A DNA stretch of 64,000 nt, taken from Microbacterium dextranolyticum (lineage in GTDB: Bacteria > Actinomycetota > Actinomycetes > Actinomycetales > Microbacteriaceae). Positions within the stretch are counted from its first letter, which is position 1. Every line of letters begins with the position of its first letter. Of the stretch, positions 18,783 through 25,742 are shown in pieces. Below the pieces are notes generated by a model. It was not told the origin of the DNA. It saw only the letters and a program-made list of their open reading frames with translations, and made no database searches. The DNA lies in assembly GCF_016907295.1 (NCBI RefSeq), contig NZ_JAFBBR010000001.1, forward strand, positions 2,108,001 to 2,172,000, given 5' to 3'. The translations under genes were made by a program, and so were the position numbers.

Positions 18783-18787
18783 GCTAG
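17786..18787 (+). CDS. IS481-family transposase
   Basis: A 333-residue DDE transposase. N-terminal helix-turn-helix region (GWSLRRAAERFQCSPATAKR), then the integrase core: LIHVDIKKQGRIPDGGG (first Asp), VMTDNGACYRSHAFADAL (second Asp) and PYRPQTNGKVERFNRTLAAE (Glu). GTG 17786 follows GGAGG at 6 nt. The gene reads through the IS right end and stops in the flanking target duplication. Confidence 0.93.
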   Translation: MSHANAPLTPEGRRRLAVLVVDRGWSLRRAAERFQCSPATAKRWVDRYRAGLPLTDRSFRPQTSPNRLPRKTERRIVSLRFTRRWGPHRIAYHLGLARSTVGRVLARYGMPKLVNIDQATGLPVRKPTPKRYEVARPGQLIHVDIKKQGRIPDGGGWRAFGRGSAQDRAAGSVRDKAARSGAAGSRGYRYLHHAVDDNSRVAYSEILDDERKETAAGFWTRANAFFASLGVTVTAVMTDNGACYRSHAFADALGDGVKHKWTKPYRPQTNGKVERFNRTLAAEWAYAKPYASEAERAAAYETWLHHYNHHRPHTGIGGQTPSARVHNVTGKYS

Positions 18788-18796
18788 GGCGTGTTG

Positions 18797-19372
18797 CTAA
18801 ATCCATTGAAGGGCGGCTGAGAGGCAGATCCCGGCTGCGTACGAGTTGGCGGTCTTGTCGTATCGGGATGCGAGTCCTCGCCACTGCTTGATGAAGTTGA
18901 AGGAGCGCTCAATGACATTGCGGCCCTTGTAGCGTTCCTTCTGCTCATGACCGAAATCGATAGGGCGGCCCGCTCGCTTTCGGCGGTGGGCGATCTGGTC
19001 GTCGCGTTCGGGGATCGTGGCCTTGATGCCGCGCTCGCGCAACCACGCCCGGTTCTTCTTCGAGGGGTATCCCTTGTCTGCGAGCACCCGCTCGGGCCTG
19101 GTACGCGCGGGCCCTCGCCCCGCGACGTGGATCTCGTCGAGAACGTCGGTGAACATGCTCGTGTCCGCGACCTGCCCGCCAGTGAGGACGAACGCGAGCG
19201 TCCGGGCCTGCCCATCGCACACGAGATGGATCTTCGTCGTCAATCCGCCGCGTGACCGGCCGATCGCGTGATCAGGCGGCTCCGGCCCGGATTTCTTGTA
19301 ACTCGATCCAGCCCCCTGTGCTGCGGGGAAGGGTTGCGCCGTGCTGGTGGACGCGAGCGATCGAGGAGTCAA
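18797..19372 (-). CDS. IS5-family transposase, C-terminal frame
   Basis: The catalytic C-terminal part of an IS427-type DDE transposase, with AIGRSRGGLTTKIHLVCDG (second catalytic Asp region), VLADKGYPSKKNRAWLRERG and a Glu-bearing YKGRNVIERSFNFIKQWRGL. The recognisable part begins at about residue 20; it is likely translated as a fusion with the upstream frame (19272-19661) by frameshifting at an A-rich stretch near 19300. Confidence 0.85.
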   Translation of the reverse strand: MTPRSLASTSTAQPFPAAQGAGSSYKKSGPEPPDHAIGRSRGGLTTKIHLVCDGQARTLAFVLTGGQVADTSMFTDVLDEIHVAGRGPARTRPERVLADKGYPSKKNRAWLRERGIKATIPERDDQIAHRRKRAGRPIDFGHEQKERYKGRNVIERSFNFIKQWRGLASRYDKTANSYAAGICLSAALQWI

Positions 19373-19661
19373 CGGACACGACCCACTCGATCTCGCCCTG
19401 AAGCGATGCGCGACGCTGCACGTGAGCGAGCAGATCTTCCCAGACCCCCTCGGCCGCCCATCGACGGAAGTTCTTATAGATCGTGTTCCAGCTCCCGAAG
19501 CGCTCGGGCAGATCCCTCCATGCAGAACCCGTCCGGAACCGCCACGCAGTCGCCTCGACCACCACGCGTCGATCCACGGGGGGACGCCCCCGTGAATTCG
19601 CCGGCGGGAACACCTCCCGGATCAATTCCCAAGCCTCGTCCGTGATGACATCTCGCGACAC
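19272..19661 (-). CDS. IS5-family transposase, N-terminal frame
   Basis: The N-terminal part of an IS427-type transposase: VITDEAWELIREVFPP, GRPPVDRRVVVEATAWRFRT, SAWRDLPERFGSWNTIYKNF and VVSVDSSIARVHQH, which bears the first catalytic Asp. GTG 19661 fits the usual family start; the frame is open to 19706 at the IS end. It overlaps the second frame by about 100 bp. Confidence 0.85.
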   Translation of the reverse strand: MSRDVITDEAWELIREVFPPANSRGRPPVDRRVVVEATAWRFRTGSAWRDLPERFGSWNTIYKNFRRWAAEGVWEDLLAHVQRRASLQGEIEWVVSVDSSIARVHQHGATLPRSTGGWIELQEIRAGAA

Positions 19662-20074
19662 GATCCCAGCATCACCCACGCACCCCGGAACCACATTTAG
19701 CAACACGGCCTAGGTGAGTCGAGAGCTTCTCGACAAACGGGCTGTGGTCATAGCGAATCTCAGCGGCGAGCGCGCGCGTAGCGAGCGGCTCGGTCGTGTA
19801 GATGAGCGAAGTGGTCACCGGCTTCTCCTCGGGCAATCTTCGTGACGCAGCTTATCGATGCGGCCCAGAGCGAGGAGTTTGCGCGTAGCGCATCCGCTCT
19901 CACCGCTATGTCGGGCCTCCACGCAATCGCTAACAAGCGACACAGCGCCTCTCTCGGCCGTCCAATCCCATACTCCGTCGGTAGTAGACACGGCGCTCGC
20001 TGCGAAAGTGGTATCCAATTGTCCGATACGCTCGCTCGTATTCGCGCACATCAGCTTGACCATGAGGGAGAACG

Positions 20075-21151
20075 ATGGAGTTCACGGACCGTCTCAGTGC
20101 ACTGGCAACGAAGGTCAAGAATCAGGCCGATGCGATAGCTACGGAAGAGGCCACGAAGAATGCCTTCGTCATGCCGTTCATCTCGACAATCCTCGGATAC
20201 GACGTCTTCGACCCGCTCGAAGTCATCCCGGAGTACACCGCCGACGTCGGTGTCAAAAAGGGCGAGAAGGTCGACTATGCGATCGTCCGTGACGGTGAGG
20301 TGCAAATCCTCATCGAGTGCAAAGCGTCTCTCGGACAACTCAAGATCGAGCATGCCTCGCAGTTGTTCCGTTACTTCTCAGTCACGAACGCACGCCTCGC
20401 CGTTCTAACGAATGGCGTCGTATGGAAGTTCTACACCGACTTAGACGCCCCGAACCGGATGGACGCGAAACCGTTCCTCGTGCTCGATCTGATGGATATC
20501 GACGAGACGCTGATTCCAGAGATCCAGAAGCTCAGCAAGGACAGCTTCGACCTGCACTCGATCATCAGCGCCGCGGAGGAACTCAAGTACGTCGGCGCGC
20601 TCAAGCGTGAGATCGCTGCCCAGTTCCGCGATCCGTCGGACGAATGGATCAAGTTCTTCACCAGCCGCGTGTACGAGGGTGCGTTCACCCAGCGCGTCCG
20701 GGAGCAGTTCACCTCGCTTGTCGGGAAGGCCTCTCGACAGTTCCTCACCGAAAGCGTCAACGACCGCCTGAAAACTGCCCTGGGCGCAACGACACTCGTT
20801 TCCAACGAGGCCCCTGTCACCAGCGAGCCGGTGGTCGAGCTTGACCTCGACCGTGACACCGAAATCGAGACGACGCTGGAGGAGCTTGAGGGCTACCAGA
20901 TCGTGAAGGCGATTGCCTGCGGCGAGGTCAAGCCCAACAGGATCACTCAGCGCGATGCGAAAAGCTACTTCGCCGTTCTACTCGATGACAACAACCGCAA
21001 ACCGGTCGCGCGCCTCCACTTCAACTCGAAACAAAAGTACCTTGGGCTACTCGACGCGGACAAAAACGAGACACGACATGCGATCGAGTCGCTCGACGAG
21101 ATCTATCAGTATGCCGACGAGATTCGCGAGGCAGTTCGCAGATACAGCTGA
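20075..21151 (+). CDS. HsdR-N-domain (type I restriction R-subunit-like) protein without helicase
   Basis: A 358-residue protein with a PD-(D/E)XK HsdR N-terminal domain: ATKNAFVMPFISTILGYDVF, then KVDYAIVRDGEVQILIECK, where D and ExK are the expected metal-binding residues, followed by QLFRYFSVTNARLAVLTNGV. A C-terminal region of mixed helix/strand has no helicase motifs and no hsdM/hsdS neighbours. Such lone genes are common in genomic islands and may act as stand-alone nucleases. ATG 20075 follows gagggagaacg. Between the split-gene start at 19818 and 20074 lies the divergent promoter region only. Confidence 0.85.
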   Translation: MEFTDRLSALATKVKNQADAIATEEATKNAFVMPFISTILGYDVFDPLEVIPEYTADVGVKKGEKVDYAIVRDGEVQILIECKASLGQLKIEHASQLFRYFSVTNARLAVLTNGVVWKFYTDLDAPNRMDAKPFLVLDLMDIDETLIPEIQKLSKDSFDLHSIISAAEELKYVGALKREIAAQFRDPSDEWIKFFTSRVYEGAFTQRVREQFTSLVGKASRQFLTESVNDRLKTALGATTLVSNEAPVTSEPVVELDLDRDTEIETTLEELEGYQIVKAIACGEVKPNRITQRDAKSYFAVLLDDNNRKPVARLHFNSKQKYLGLLDADKNETRHAIESLDEIYQYADEIREAVRRYS

Positions 21152-21180
21152 ATCGTCTGCCGCTCACGCAGAGGGATCGC

Positions 21181-21433
21181 CCCTCACTGCCGCATCCGCC
21201 ACGACCATGTCGGTAACAATGGGAAGGTCAGCTTCCGCCGCGTTGTGCGCATGCACCACCTCGGCGCCGAACACCGAGGCACACCCGTGCTCCTGCTTGC
21301 CGACGACACCACCGTCACCGTCATCCACCTCGACACCGGCGAAATCGTTGCGACCAACACCATCGACCCCGCCAGAACCTACTGGCGAAACAACGAGAGA
21401 GAGCCCGGCCGATGGCCGGGCTCTCTCTCGTGA
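21181..21433 (+). pseudogene. Remnant of an IS481-like transposase (C-terminal end)
   Basis: The translation CRIRHDHVGNNGKVSFRRVV through GEIVATNTIDPARTYWRNNE to WPGSLS is a close but distinct relative of the C-terminus of the intact transposase at 23003-24190. Its N-terminal four fifths are missing. The following DNA to about 21480 also matches the right end of that IS (paired ctatgtcgcgactcagatgt motifs). Confidence 0.88.
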
Positions 21434-21481
21434 ATGTCACCTATGTCGCGACTCAGATGTCTCCCATGTCGCGACTTATCA

Positions 21482-22907
21482 GGCTCTTCGCAGTTGAGGG
21501 TGTAGTCGAGGGTCGGCGGCTGGTTCGCGGATAGACGTCGAGGTCTTCCAGGATGGAAGTTCTCACACTGCCCATCTGCCGGAAGACCTCGACTTGCACC
21601 ACCCTACGTTCGCGACCCCTGACCTCACCACGTTCTGCCGTCTCGATGAGCTCGGCCTCGAAGCCATCGGCCAGTTGATCGAGCCCGACCGGGCGGTACT
21701 CGAGTGCCGCGTCGTTGACGATGACCCGTGGTGTCGGAAGTGTGGCGCCGAGGGCGTGCCGCGCGACACCGTGACGCGTCCGCTCGCGCACGAGCCGTTC
21801 GGTCACCGGCCCACGACGCTGCTGGTGCGGGTGCGCCGCTACCGGTGCGGCCACTGCCGCCGCACCTGGCGGCAGGACACGACGAACGCGGCGGCGCGGC
21901 GGGCGAAGATCTCCCGCGGCGGGGTCGGGTGGGCGCTGAAGGCGATCGTGGTCGACCACCTCACCGTCTCCCGCGCCGCGGCAGGCCTGGGGGTGTCGTG
22001 GCACACCGCGAACACCGCGATCCTCGCCGAGGGCAAGCGGCGGCTGATCGACGATCCGGCCAGGTTCGACGGCGTCACCACGATCGGCGTCGACGAGCAC
22101 GTCTGGCGTCACACCCGGTTCGGTGACAAGTACGTGACCGTGATCATCGACCTCACGCCCGCCCGCAACAAGACAGGTCCCGCACGGCTGCTGGACATGG
22201 TCGAGGGCCGGTCGAAGCAGGTATTCAAGGAGTGGCTCGCCGCCCGGCCTGCGGAGTGGTCGAGCCGGATCGAGGTGGTCGCGATGGACGGGTTCTCCGG
22301 GTTCAAGACGGCCGCGGCCGAAGAGCTCCCCGACGCGGTTCCGGTGATGGACCCGTTCCACGTCGTCCGCCTGGCCGGCGACGCGCTCGACCGGACCCGG
22401 CAGCGCGTCCAGCAAGACACCCTCGGGCACCGCGGTCACGCCGGCGACCCGCTCTACGGGGTCCGCCGCACCCTCCACACCGGCGCGAGCTTCCTCACCG
22501 AGAAGCAGACCGCGCGGCTCGACGCGGTGTTCGCCGCCGAGGAGCACGTCGAGGTCGAAGCGACCTGGGGCATCTACCAGCGCATCGTCGCCGCCTACCG
22601 CGAACCCGACAAGAACAAGGCGAAGGAGATGATGCGGGCGGTGATCGATTCCGTCAGCAGTGGCGTCCCCGCGATGCTGGCCGAGATTTGCCGGCTCGGT
22701 CGGACGTTGAAGCAGCGCGCCGCGGACGTCCTCGCGTTCTTCGACCTGGCCGGCACGAGCAACGGTCCGACAGAGGCGATCAACGGCCGACTCGAGCATC
22801 TCCGCGGCTCCGCGCTCGGCTTCCGCAACCTCGCGAACTACACAGCCAGGAGCCTGCTCGAGGCCGGAGGTTTCAGACCCTCCCTACACCCTTGATTCCG
22901 AAGAGCC
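21482..22907 (+). mobile_element. ISL3-family insertion sequence, complete
   Basis: Terminal inverted repeats start ggctcttcg on the left (21482) and end in its inverse (…cgaagagcc) at 22907, with about 24 bp of imperfect match. An 8-bp target duplication acttatca flanks it at 21474-21481 and 22908-22915, as expected for ISL3. It is inserted beside the remnant IS481-like end. Confidence 0.93.
21594..22895 (+). CDS. ISL3-family transposase
   Basis: A 433-residue transposase. N-terminal zinc-binding region (CRKCGAEG, then YRCGHCRRTWRQ), then HTH (DHLTVSRAAAGLGVSWHTAN) and the DDE core: TTIGVDEHVWRHTRFGDKYV (Asp), EVVAMDGFSGFKTA (Asp) and FFDLAGTSNGPTEAINGRLE (Glu). The start is TTG 21594. It looks intact. 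Confidence 0.93.
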   Translation: MHHPTFATPDLTTFCRLDELGLEAIGQLIEPDRAVLECRVVDDDPWCRKCGAEGVPRDTVTRPLAHEPFGHRPTTLLVRVRRYRCGHCRRTWRQDTTNAAARRAKISRGGVGWALKAIVVDHLTVSRAAAGLGVSWHTANTAILAEGKRRLIDDPARFDGVTTIGVDEHVWRHTRFGDKYVTVIIDLTPARNKTGPARLLDMVEGRSKQVFKEWLAARPAEWSSRIEVVAMDGFSGFKTAAAEELPDAVPVMDPFHVVRLAGDALDRTRQRVQQDTLGHRGHAGDPLYGVRRTLHTGASFLTEKQTARLDAVFAAEEHVEVEATWGIYQRIVAAYREPDKNKAKEMMRAVIDSVSSGVPAMLAEICRLGRTLKQRAADVLAFFDLAGTSNGPTEAINGRLEHLRGSALGFRNLANYTARSLLEAGGFRPSLHP

Positions 22908-22936
22908 ACTTATCACACGGTGCCCCTGGAGGTGTC

Positions 22937-24235
22937 TGGGTTCACGACATAGGCGACAGGTGATCGGCGACACGTGAGTCGGTTCATAGGCGACAGTGGT
23001 GGATGTCGTCGAAGCATCGGGTCGTGGTGTTGAAGGTCGTCGCCGGGGAGCTGTCGGTCACGGCGGCCGCCGCCGACTATGGGGTGTCGCGGCAGTATCT
23101 GCACAAGCTCCTCGCCCGCTACCGGGACGAGGGCTTGGACGGGTTGGACGCCCGGTCGCGGGCACCGTTGAGTAGCCCGCACGCGGTCACCGACCGGGTC
23201 CGTGACCGGGTGGTCCAGCTACGCCGTGCACTGACGGCGGCGGGGACGGATGCCGGCCCGGTCACGATCGCCTGGCACCTGCGACAGGAAGGACCTACCG
23301 CCCCCTCGACGTCCACGATCCGCCGCATCCTGCACACGGCCGGGCTGATCACTCCCGAACCCCGCAAACGCCCGAGATCGTCCTACGTTCGGTTCGAAGC
23401 CGCGCAGCCGAACGAGACATGGCAATCCGACTTCACCCACTGGCGCCTCGCCGACGGCACCGACATCGAAATCCTGAACTGGCTCGACGACCACTCCCGG
23501 CTCCTCCTCAGTTGCACCGCCCACCGCCCGGTGACTGGACGCGATGTGGTCGACACCTTCCTCGCCACCGTCGACACCTACGGACCGCCCGCCTCGACCC
23601 TGACCGACAACGGCCGCGTCTACACCGCCCGCCACGGCGGCGGCCGCAACGAGTTCGAGTACCTCCTCGCCGCCCTCGGTATCCGGCAGAAGAACGGCAC
23701 CCCCAACCACCCGCAAACCCAGGGGAAGATCGAACGGTTTCATCAGACCCTGAAGCGATGGCTGAGCGCCCGCCCCCGCGCCGCCACAGTCCTCGAGCTG
23801 CAAGCTCAGCTCGACACATTCCGGGAGCACTACAACACCGCCCGCCCGCACCGCGCACGCGACGGACAGACGCCGGCCACCGCCTACGCCACATCACCGA
23901 AAACCGCCCCAGCCGGCAACCGGCCTGATGCCACCCACTACCGGATCCGATACGACCACGTCGGCAGCAACGGGAAGATCAGCTTCAGAAGAGCCGCCCG
24001 CATGCACCACCTCGGCATCGGCGTCGAACACCGCGGGAAACGCTGCATCCTCATCGCCGACGAACACACCGTCACCGTCATCCACCTCGACACCGGCGAA
24101 ATCGTTGCGACCAACACCATCGACCCCGCCAGAACCTACTGGCGAAACAACGAAAAAGAGCCCGGCCGATGGCCGGGCTCCCTCTCATGAATGTCACCTA
24201 TGTCGCGACTCAGATGTCTCCTATGTCGCGACTCA
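22937..24235 (+). mobile_element. IS481-like insertion sequence next to the island att site
   Basis: Ends read tgggttcacgacataggcga on the left and the inverse of tgagtcgcgacatagg on the right, each with a second internal copy of a gacatagg motif. No clear target duplication is seen; instead 20 bp (tcacacggtgcccctggagg) follow both this copy and the remnant copy upstream. Confidence 0.8.
23003..24190 (+). CDS. IS481-family transposase (long form)
   Basis: A 395-residue DDE transposase. HTH at residues 10-40 (GELSVTAAAADYGVSRQYLH), DDE core with NETWQSDFTHWRLADG (Asp), STLTDNGRVYTARHGGG (Asp) and TPNHPQTQGKIERFHQTLKR (Glu), plus an extra C-terminal beta-rich domain (KCILIADEHT-like through GEIVATNTIDPARTYWRNNE). 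ATG 23003. Intact. Confidence 0.92.
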   Translation: MSSKHRVVVLKVVAGELSVTAAAADYGVSRQYLHKLLARYRDEGLDGLDARSRAPLSSPHAVTDRVRDRVVQLRRALTAAGTDAGPVTIAWHLRQEGPTAPSTSTIRRILHTAGLITPEPRKRPRSSYVRFEAAQPNETWQSDFTHWRLADGTDIEILNWLDDHSRLLLSCTAHRPVTGRDVVDTFLATVDTYGPPASTLTDNGRVYTARHGGGRNEFEYLLAALGIRQKNGTPNHPQTQGKIERFHQTLKRWLSARPRAATVLELQAQLDTFREHYNTARPHRARDGQTPATAYATSPKTAPAGNRPDATHYRIRYDHVGSNGKISFRRAARMHHLGIGVEHRGKRCILIADEHTVTVIHLDTGEIVATNTIDPARTYWRNNEKEPGRWPGSLS

Positions 24236-24241
24236 TCACAC

Positions 24242-24264
24242 GGTGCCCCTGGAGGGATTCGAAC
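24242..24264. other. attL, copy of tRNA-Arg 3' end
   Basis: 23 bp identical to the 3' end of the tRNA-Arg gene at 46193-46215; identity stops after cgaac. A 14-bp partial copy (ggtgcccctggagg) lies at 22919-22932. Confidence 0.88.
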
Positions 24265-24377
24265 ACGTTTTGAGCATTCTGCATAGCGACGCAAAACGAC
24301 GAAATCCGCGGAATTACGCGGATTTTTCGAAGCGCTGCAGCATCCAGCGACGTCCGAAAACAGCCAGTTGGAAATGG

Positions 24378-24399
24378 AATGCGGGCAAAAAGCGGGCAA
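24378..24399. repeat. Candidate integrase arm-binding repeat, left end
   Basis: The 22-bp stretch beginning aatgcgggcaaaaagcggg is identical to 46112-46133 at the other end of the element, in the same orientation. A half copy (aatgcgggcaag) lies near 24444. Position near both att sites suits arm-type integrase sites. Confidence 0.65.
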
Positions 24400-24561
24400 G
24401 AGTCACCAGTGCTGGTGCGGTGATCAGGCGTATGCCGAAAACGAATGCGGGCAAGAACGAATTCGGCCTGCGCACAACTCGCCTCATCTGAGCAGTTTGC
24501 TCGCTCTGACGCGATCCGTCGAGCAGAGTGCGGAAATAGCTCTCGTTGCTTCAGATTGTCG

Positions 24562-25173
24562 TCAGCGCCCGATCGAGGGGCCAGACGGCGACGTCGGGCC
24601 GAGGTGCGGACGGGTCAGTTCCTCTTCGTCCGCCCGCATGCGGTTGTACGTCTCGCGCGCGATCAGATCGTCAGCGAGGCCGGATTCGCGTGCGCGAGCC
24701 ATCATGCGCGTCGCCGTGCTGACGCTCACACTGAGCTGTTCCGAGACGAGTTTGAGGGGAGCCAGGTTCACGGACGTTGCGATTCGGTAGAGCCGCACCG
24801 CCTCGCGAACCGTCTCTTCGTAGGTGCGATCGGTACGCGACCTCACCTCCGCGAGGTACTGGCTGAGGGACTCGGCCTTGCCGCTCTCACGGGTCACGGT
24901 GACCACGCGCATCGACGAGTACGCGACGAGGTACTGCACACGCACTTCGCGCAGCGCCGCGGCGGTCGCCTCGTCGCCCTCCCCCGCGCGGTCGAGGCGG
25001 ACGGATGCGGCCGCGGTGCGCCGGAGCTGCTTGTCGAACACCACATGAAGCCGGATGACTCCCGCGACGTTCGGCTCACCGGTGGCGACAGCATCCCACG
25101 CCGTGGGGATGCACACTCCGTCGCCGACGTCGATCCGCTCGCTGTCGGTGACCTCGATCTCAACGTCGCTCAT
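24562..25173 (-). CDS. Island-encoded protein with HTH-like C-terminus, candidate regulator
   Basis: A 203-residue protein of unknown family. The N-terminal half is acidic and beta-rich; the C-terminal half is helical with KLVSEQLSVSVSTATRMMAR, which reads like a helix-turn-helix that would recognise DNA. ATG 25173 is chosen over the open frame up to 25266. It is divergent from the excisionase-like gene, with three GTGAGCAAT half-sites between them, so it may control excision. 24400-24561 holds no gene. Confidence 0.6.
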   Translation of the reverse strand: MSDVEIEVTDSERIDVGDGVCIPTAWDAVATGEPNVAGVIRLHVVFDKQLRRTAAASVRLDRAGEGDEATAAALREVRVQYLVAYSSMRVVTVTRESGKAESLSQYLAEVRSRTDRTYEETVREAVRLYRIATSVNLAPLKLVSEQLSVSVSTATRMMARARESGLADDLIARETYNRMRADEEELTRPHLGPTSPSGPSIGR

Positions 25174-25201
25174 GCCACGAGCCTGGCACGGTTCCCGGCT
25201 G

Positions 25202-25273
25202 GTGAGCAATACATGTCGCGGATTGCTCACGACAAGAGTACGGTGTGGGCAAGTGATGACACGCATTGCTCAC
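25202..25273. promoter_or_regulatory. Three GTGAGCAAT half-sites, candidate operator
   Basis: GTGAGCAAT at 25202-25210 and its inverse ATTGCTCAC at 25222-25230 form a palindrome with an 11-bp centre; a third ATTGCTCAC lies at 25265-25273 just before the excisionase-like start. They fill the divergent promoter region. Confidence 0.7.
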
Positions 25274-25286
25274 CGAGGAGAAGGAC

Positions 25287-25466
25287 ATGAACAATTCAAG
25301 CAACTCACTCGCCCTGACGATGAAGGATGCCGCCAAGCTCGTCGGCGTGGACTACCGCACCATCAGGCTCGGCATCGAGAGCGGAACCATCCCCACGATC
25401 CAGCTCGGCCCGCGCCGGATGATCCCCCGCATCCCCCTGCTTCGAGTGTTCGGGATCAACCCCTGA
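25287..25466 (+). CDS. Excisionase-like small DNA-binding protein (HTH_17/MerR-like)
   Basis: A 59-residue protein: LTMKDAAKLVGVDYRTIRLG followed by IESGTIPTIQLGPRRMIPRI, the layout of winged-HTH excisionases (MerR-like, HTH_17) in which the wing reads the recognition surface. ATG 25287 follows gaggagaagg. Near attL and paired by context with the integrase at the other end, it is the likely recombination directionality factor. 25467-25742 holds only a short IS relic. Confidence 0.75.
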   Translation: MNNSSNSLALTMKDAAKLVGVDYRTIRLGIESGTIPTIQLGPRRMIPRIPLLRVFGINP

Positions 25467-25598
25467 AGCTGGTGACGCGGTCCCGCTGGCCGACCATTCT
25501 GGGACTTGAGCGCGGCGCTGAGTTGTGCTGCCGCGATCCTGCACGGAGAGACGGTCACGCCCGCGCGTGGATGTGGAAGACACTCTGAACGACGGAGA

Positions 25599-25645
25599 GA
25601 GCCGGCTGACACTAGAAACGCTCCCGGATATCCCGGGGCGAGTCA
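25599..25645. repeat. Relic of an IS3 end
   Basis: The stretch agccggctgaca...aaacgct...ccggggcgagtca matches, with gaps, the reverse complement of the left end of the IS3 at 11515-11560, including the terminal gcgagtca. No transposase remains. Confidence 0.6.
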
Positions 25646-25742
25646 GGTTGAGCTGCTCGGTCAGTGGTGGACGTGTTGCTGCTTCGCGAATCGATCGAAG
25701 CACGCGGCGAGCGTGAAGCGTCGCTACGGCAGGCGTCCTGCG

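Larger units (their letters stand above)
18788..19709 (-). mobile_element. IS5-family (IS427-type) insertion sequence, complete
   Basis: Terminal repeats g(g/c)cgtgttgctaaat at 18788-18802 and inversely at 19695-19709, flanked by CTAG at 18784-18787 and 19710-19713. The CTAG target is part of the right target duplication of the adjacent IS481, so this element arrived second. It has two overlapping transposase frames, as in the IS427 group. Confidence 0.9.
16747..19818 (-). pseudogene. PD-(D/E)XK nuclease-like gene split by IS481 and IS5 insertions
   Basis: The 3' part (16747-17689) encodes a restriction-type nuclease-like protein with KVDIALIFNEPDFVLGIEAK, a D...ExK pattern. The frame runs open upstream to 17689, where an IS481 begins. 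The 5' part lies at 19714-19818: GTG 19818 (gaggagaa site) encodes MTTSLIYTTEPLATRALAAE and continues to ...VEKLSTH. Removing both IS elements and one target duplication joins the two parts in frame (...STHLAGAGLGCFVDVR...), giving an intact 348-residue protein. So the gene was whole before insertion and is now broken. It probably headed the operon with the MazG-like and helicase genes 52 bp downstream. Confidence 0.85.

Noticed and set aside
21453..22799. A 448-codon reverse frame
   Set aside because: Antisense to the ISL3 transposase, whose motifs are clear.
22919..22932. A second full att site
   Set aside because: Only 14 bp match the tRNA end; the sequence then diverges, so it is a partial copy carried with IS DNA.
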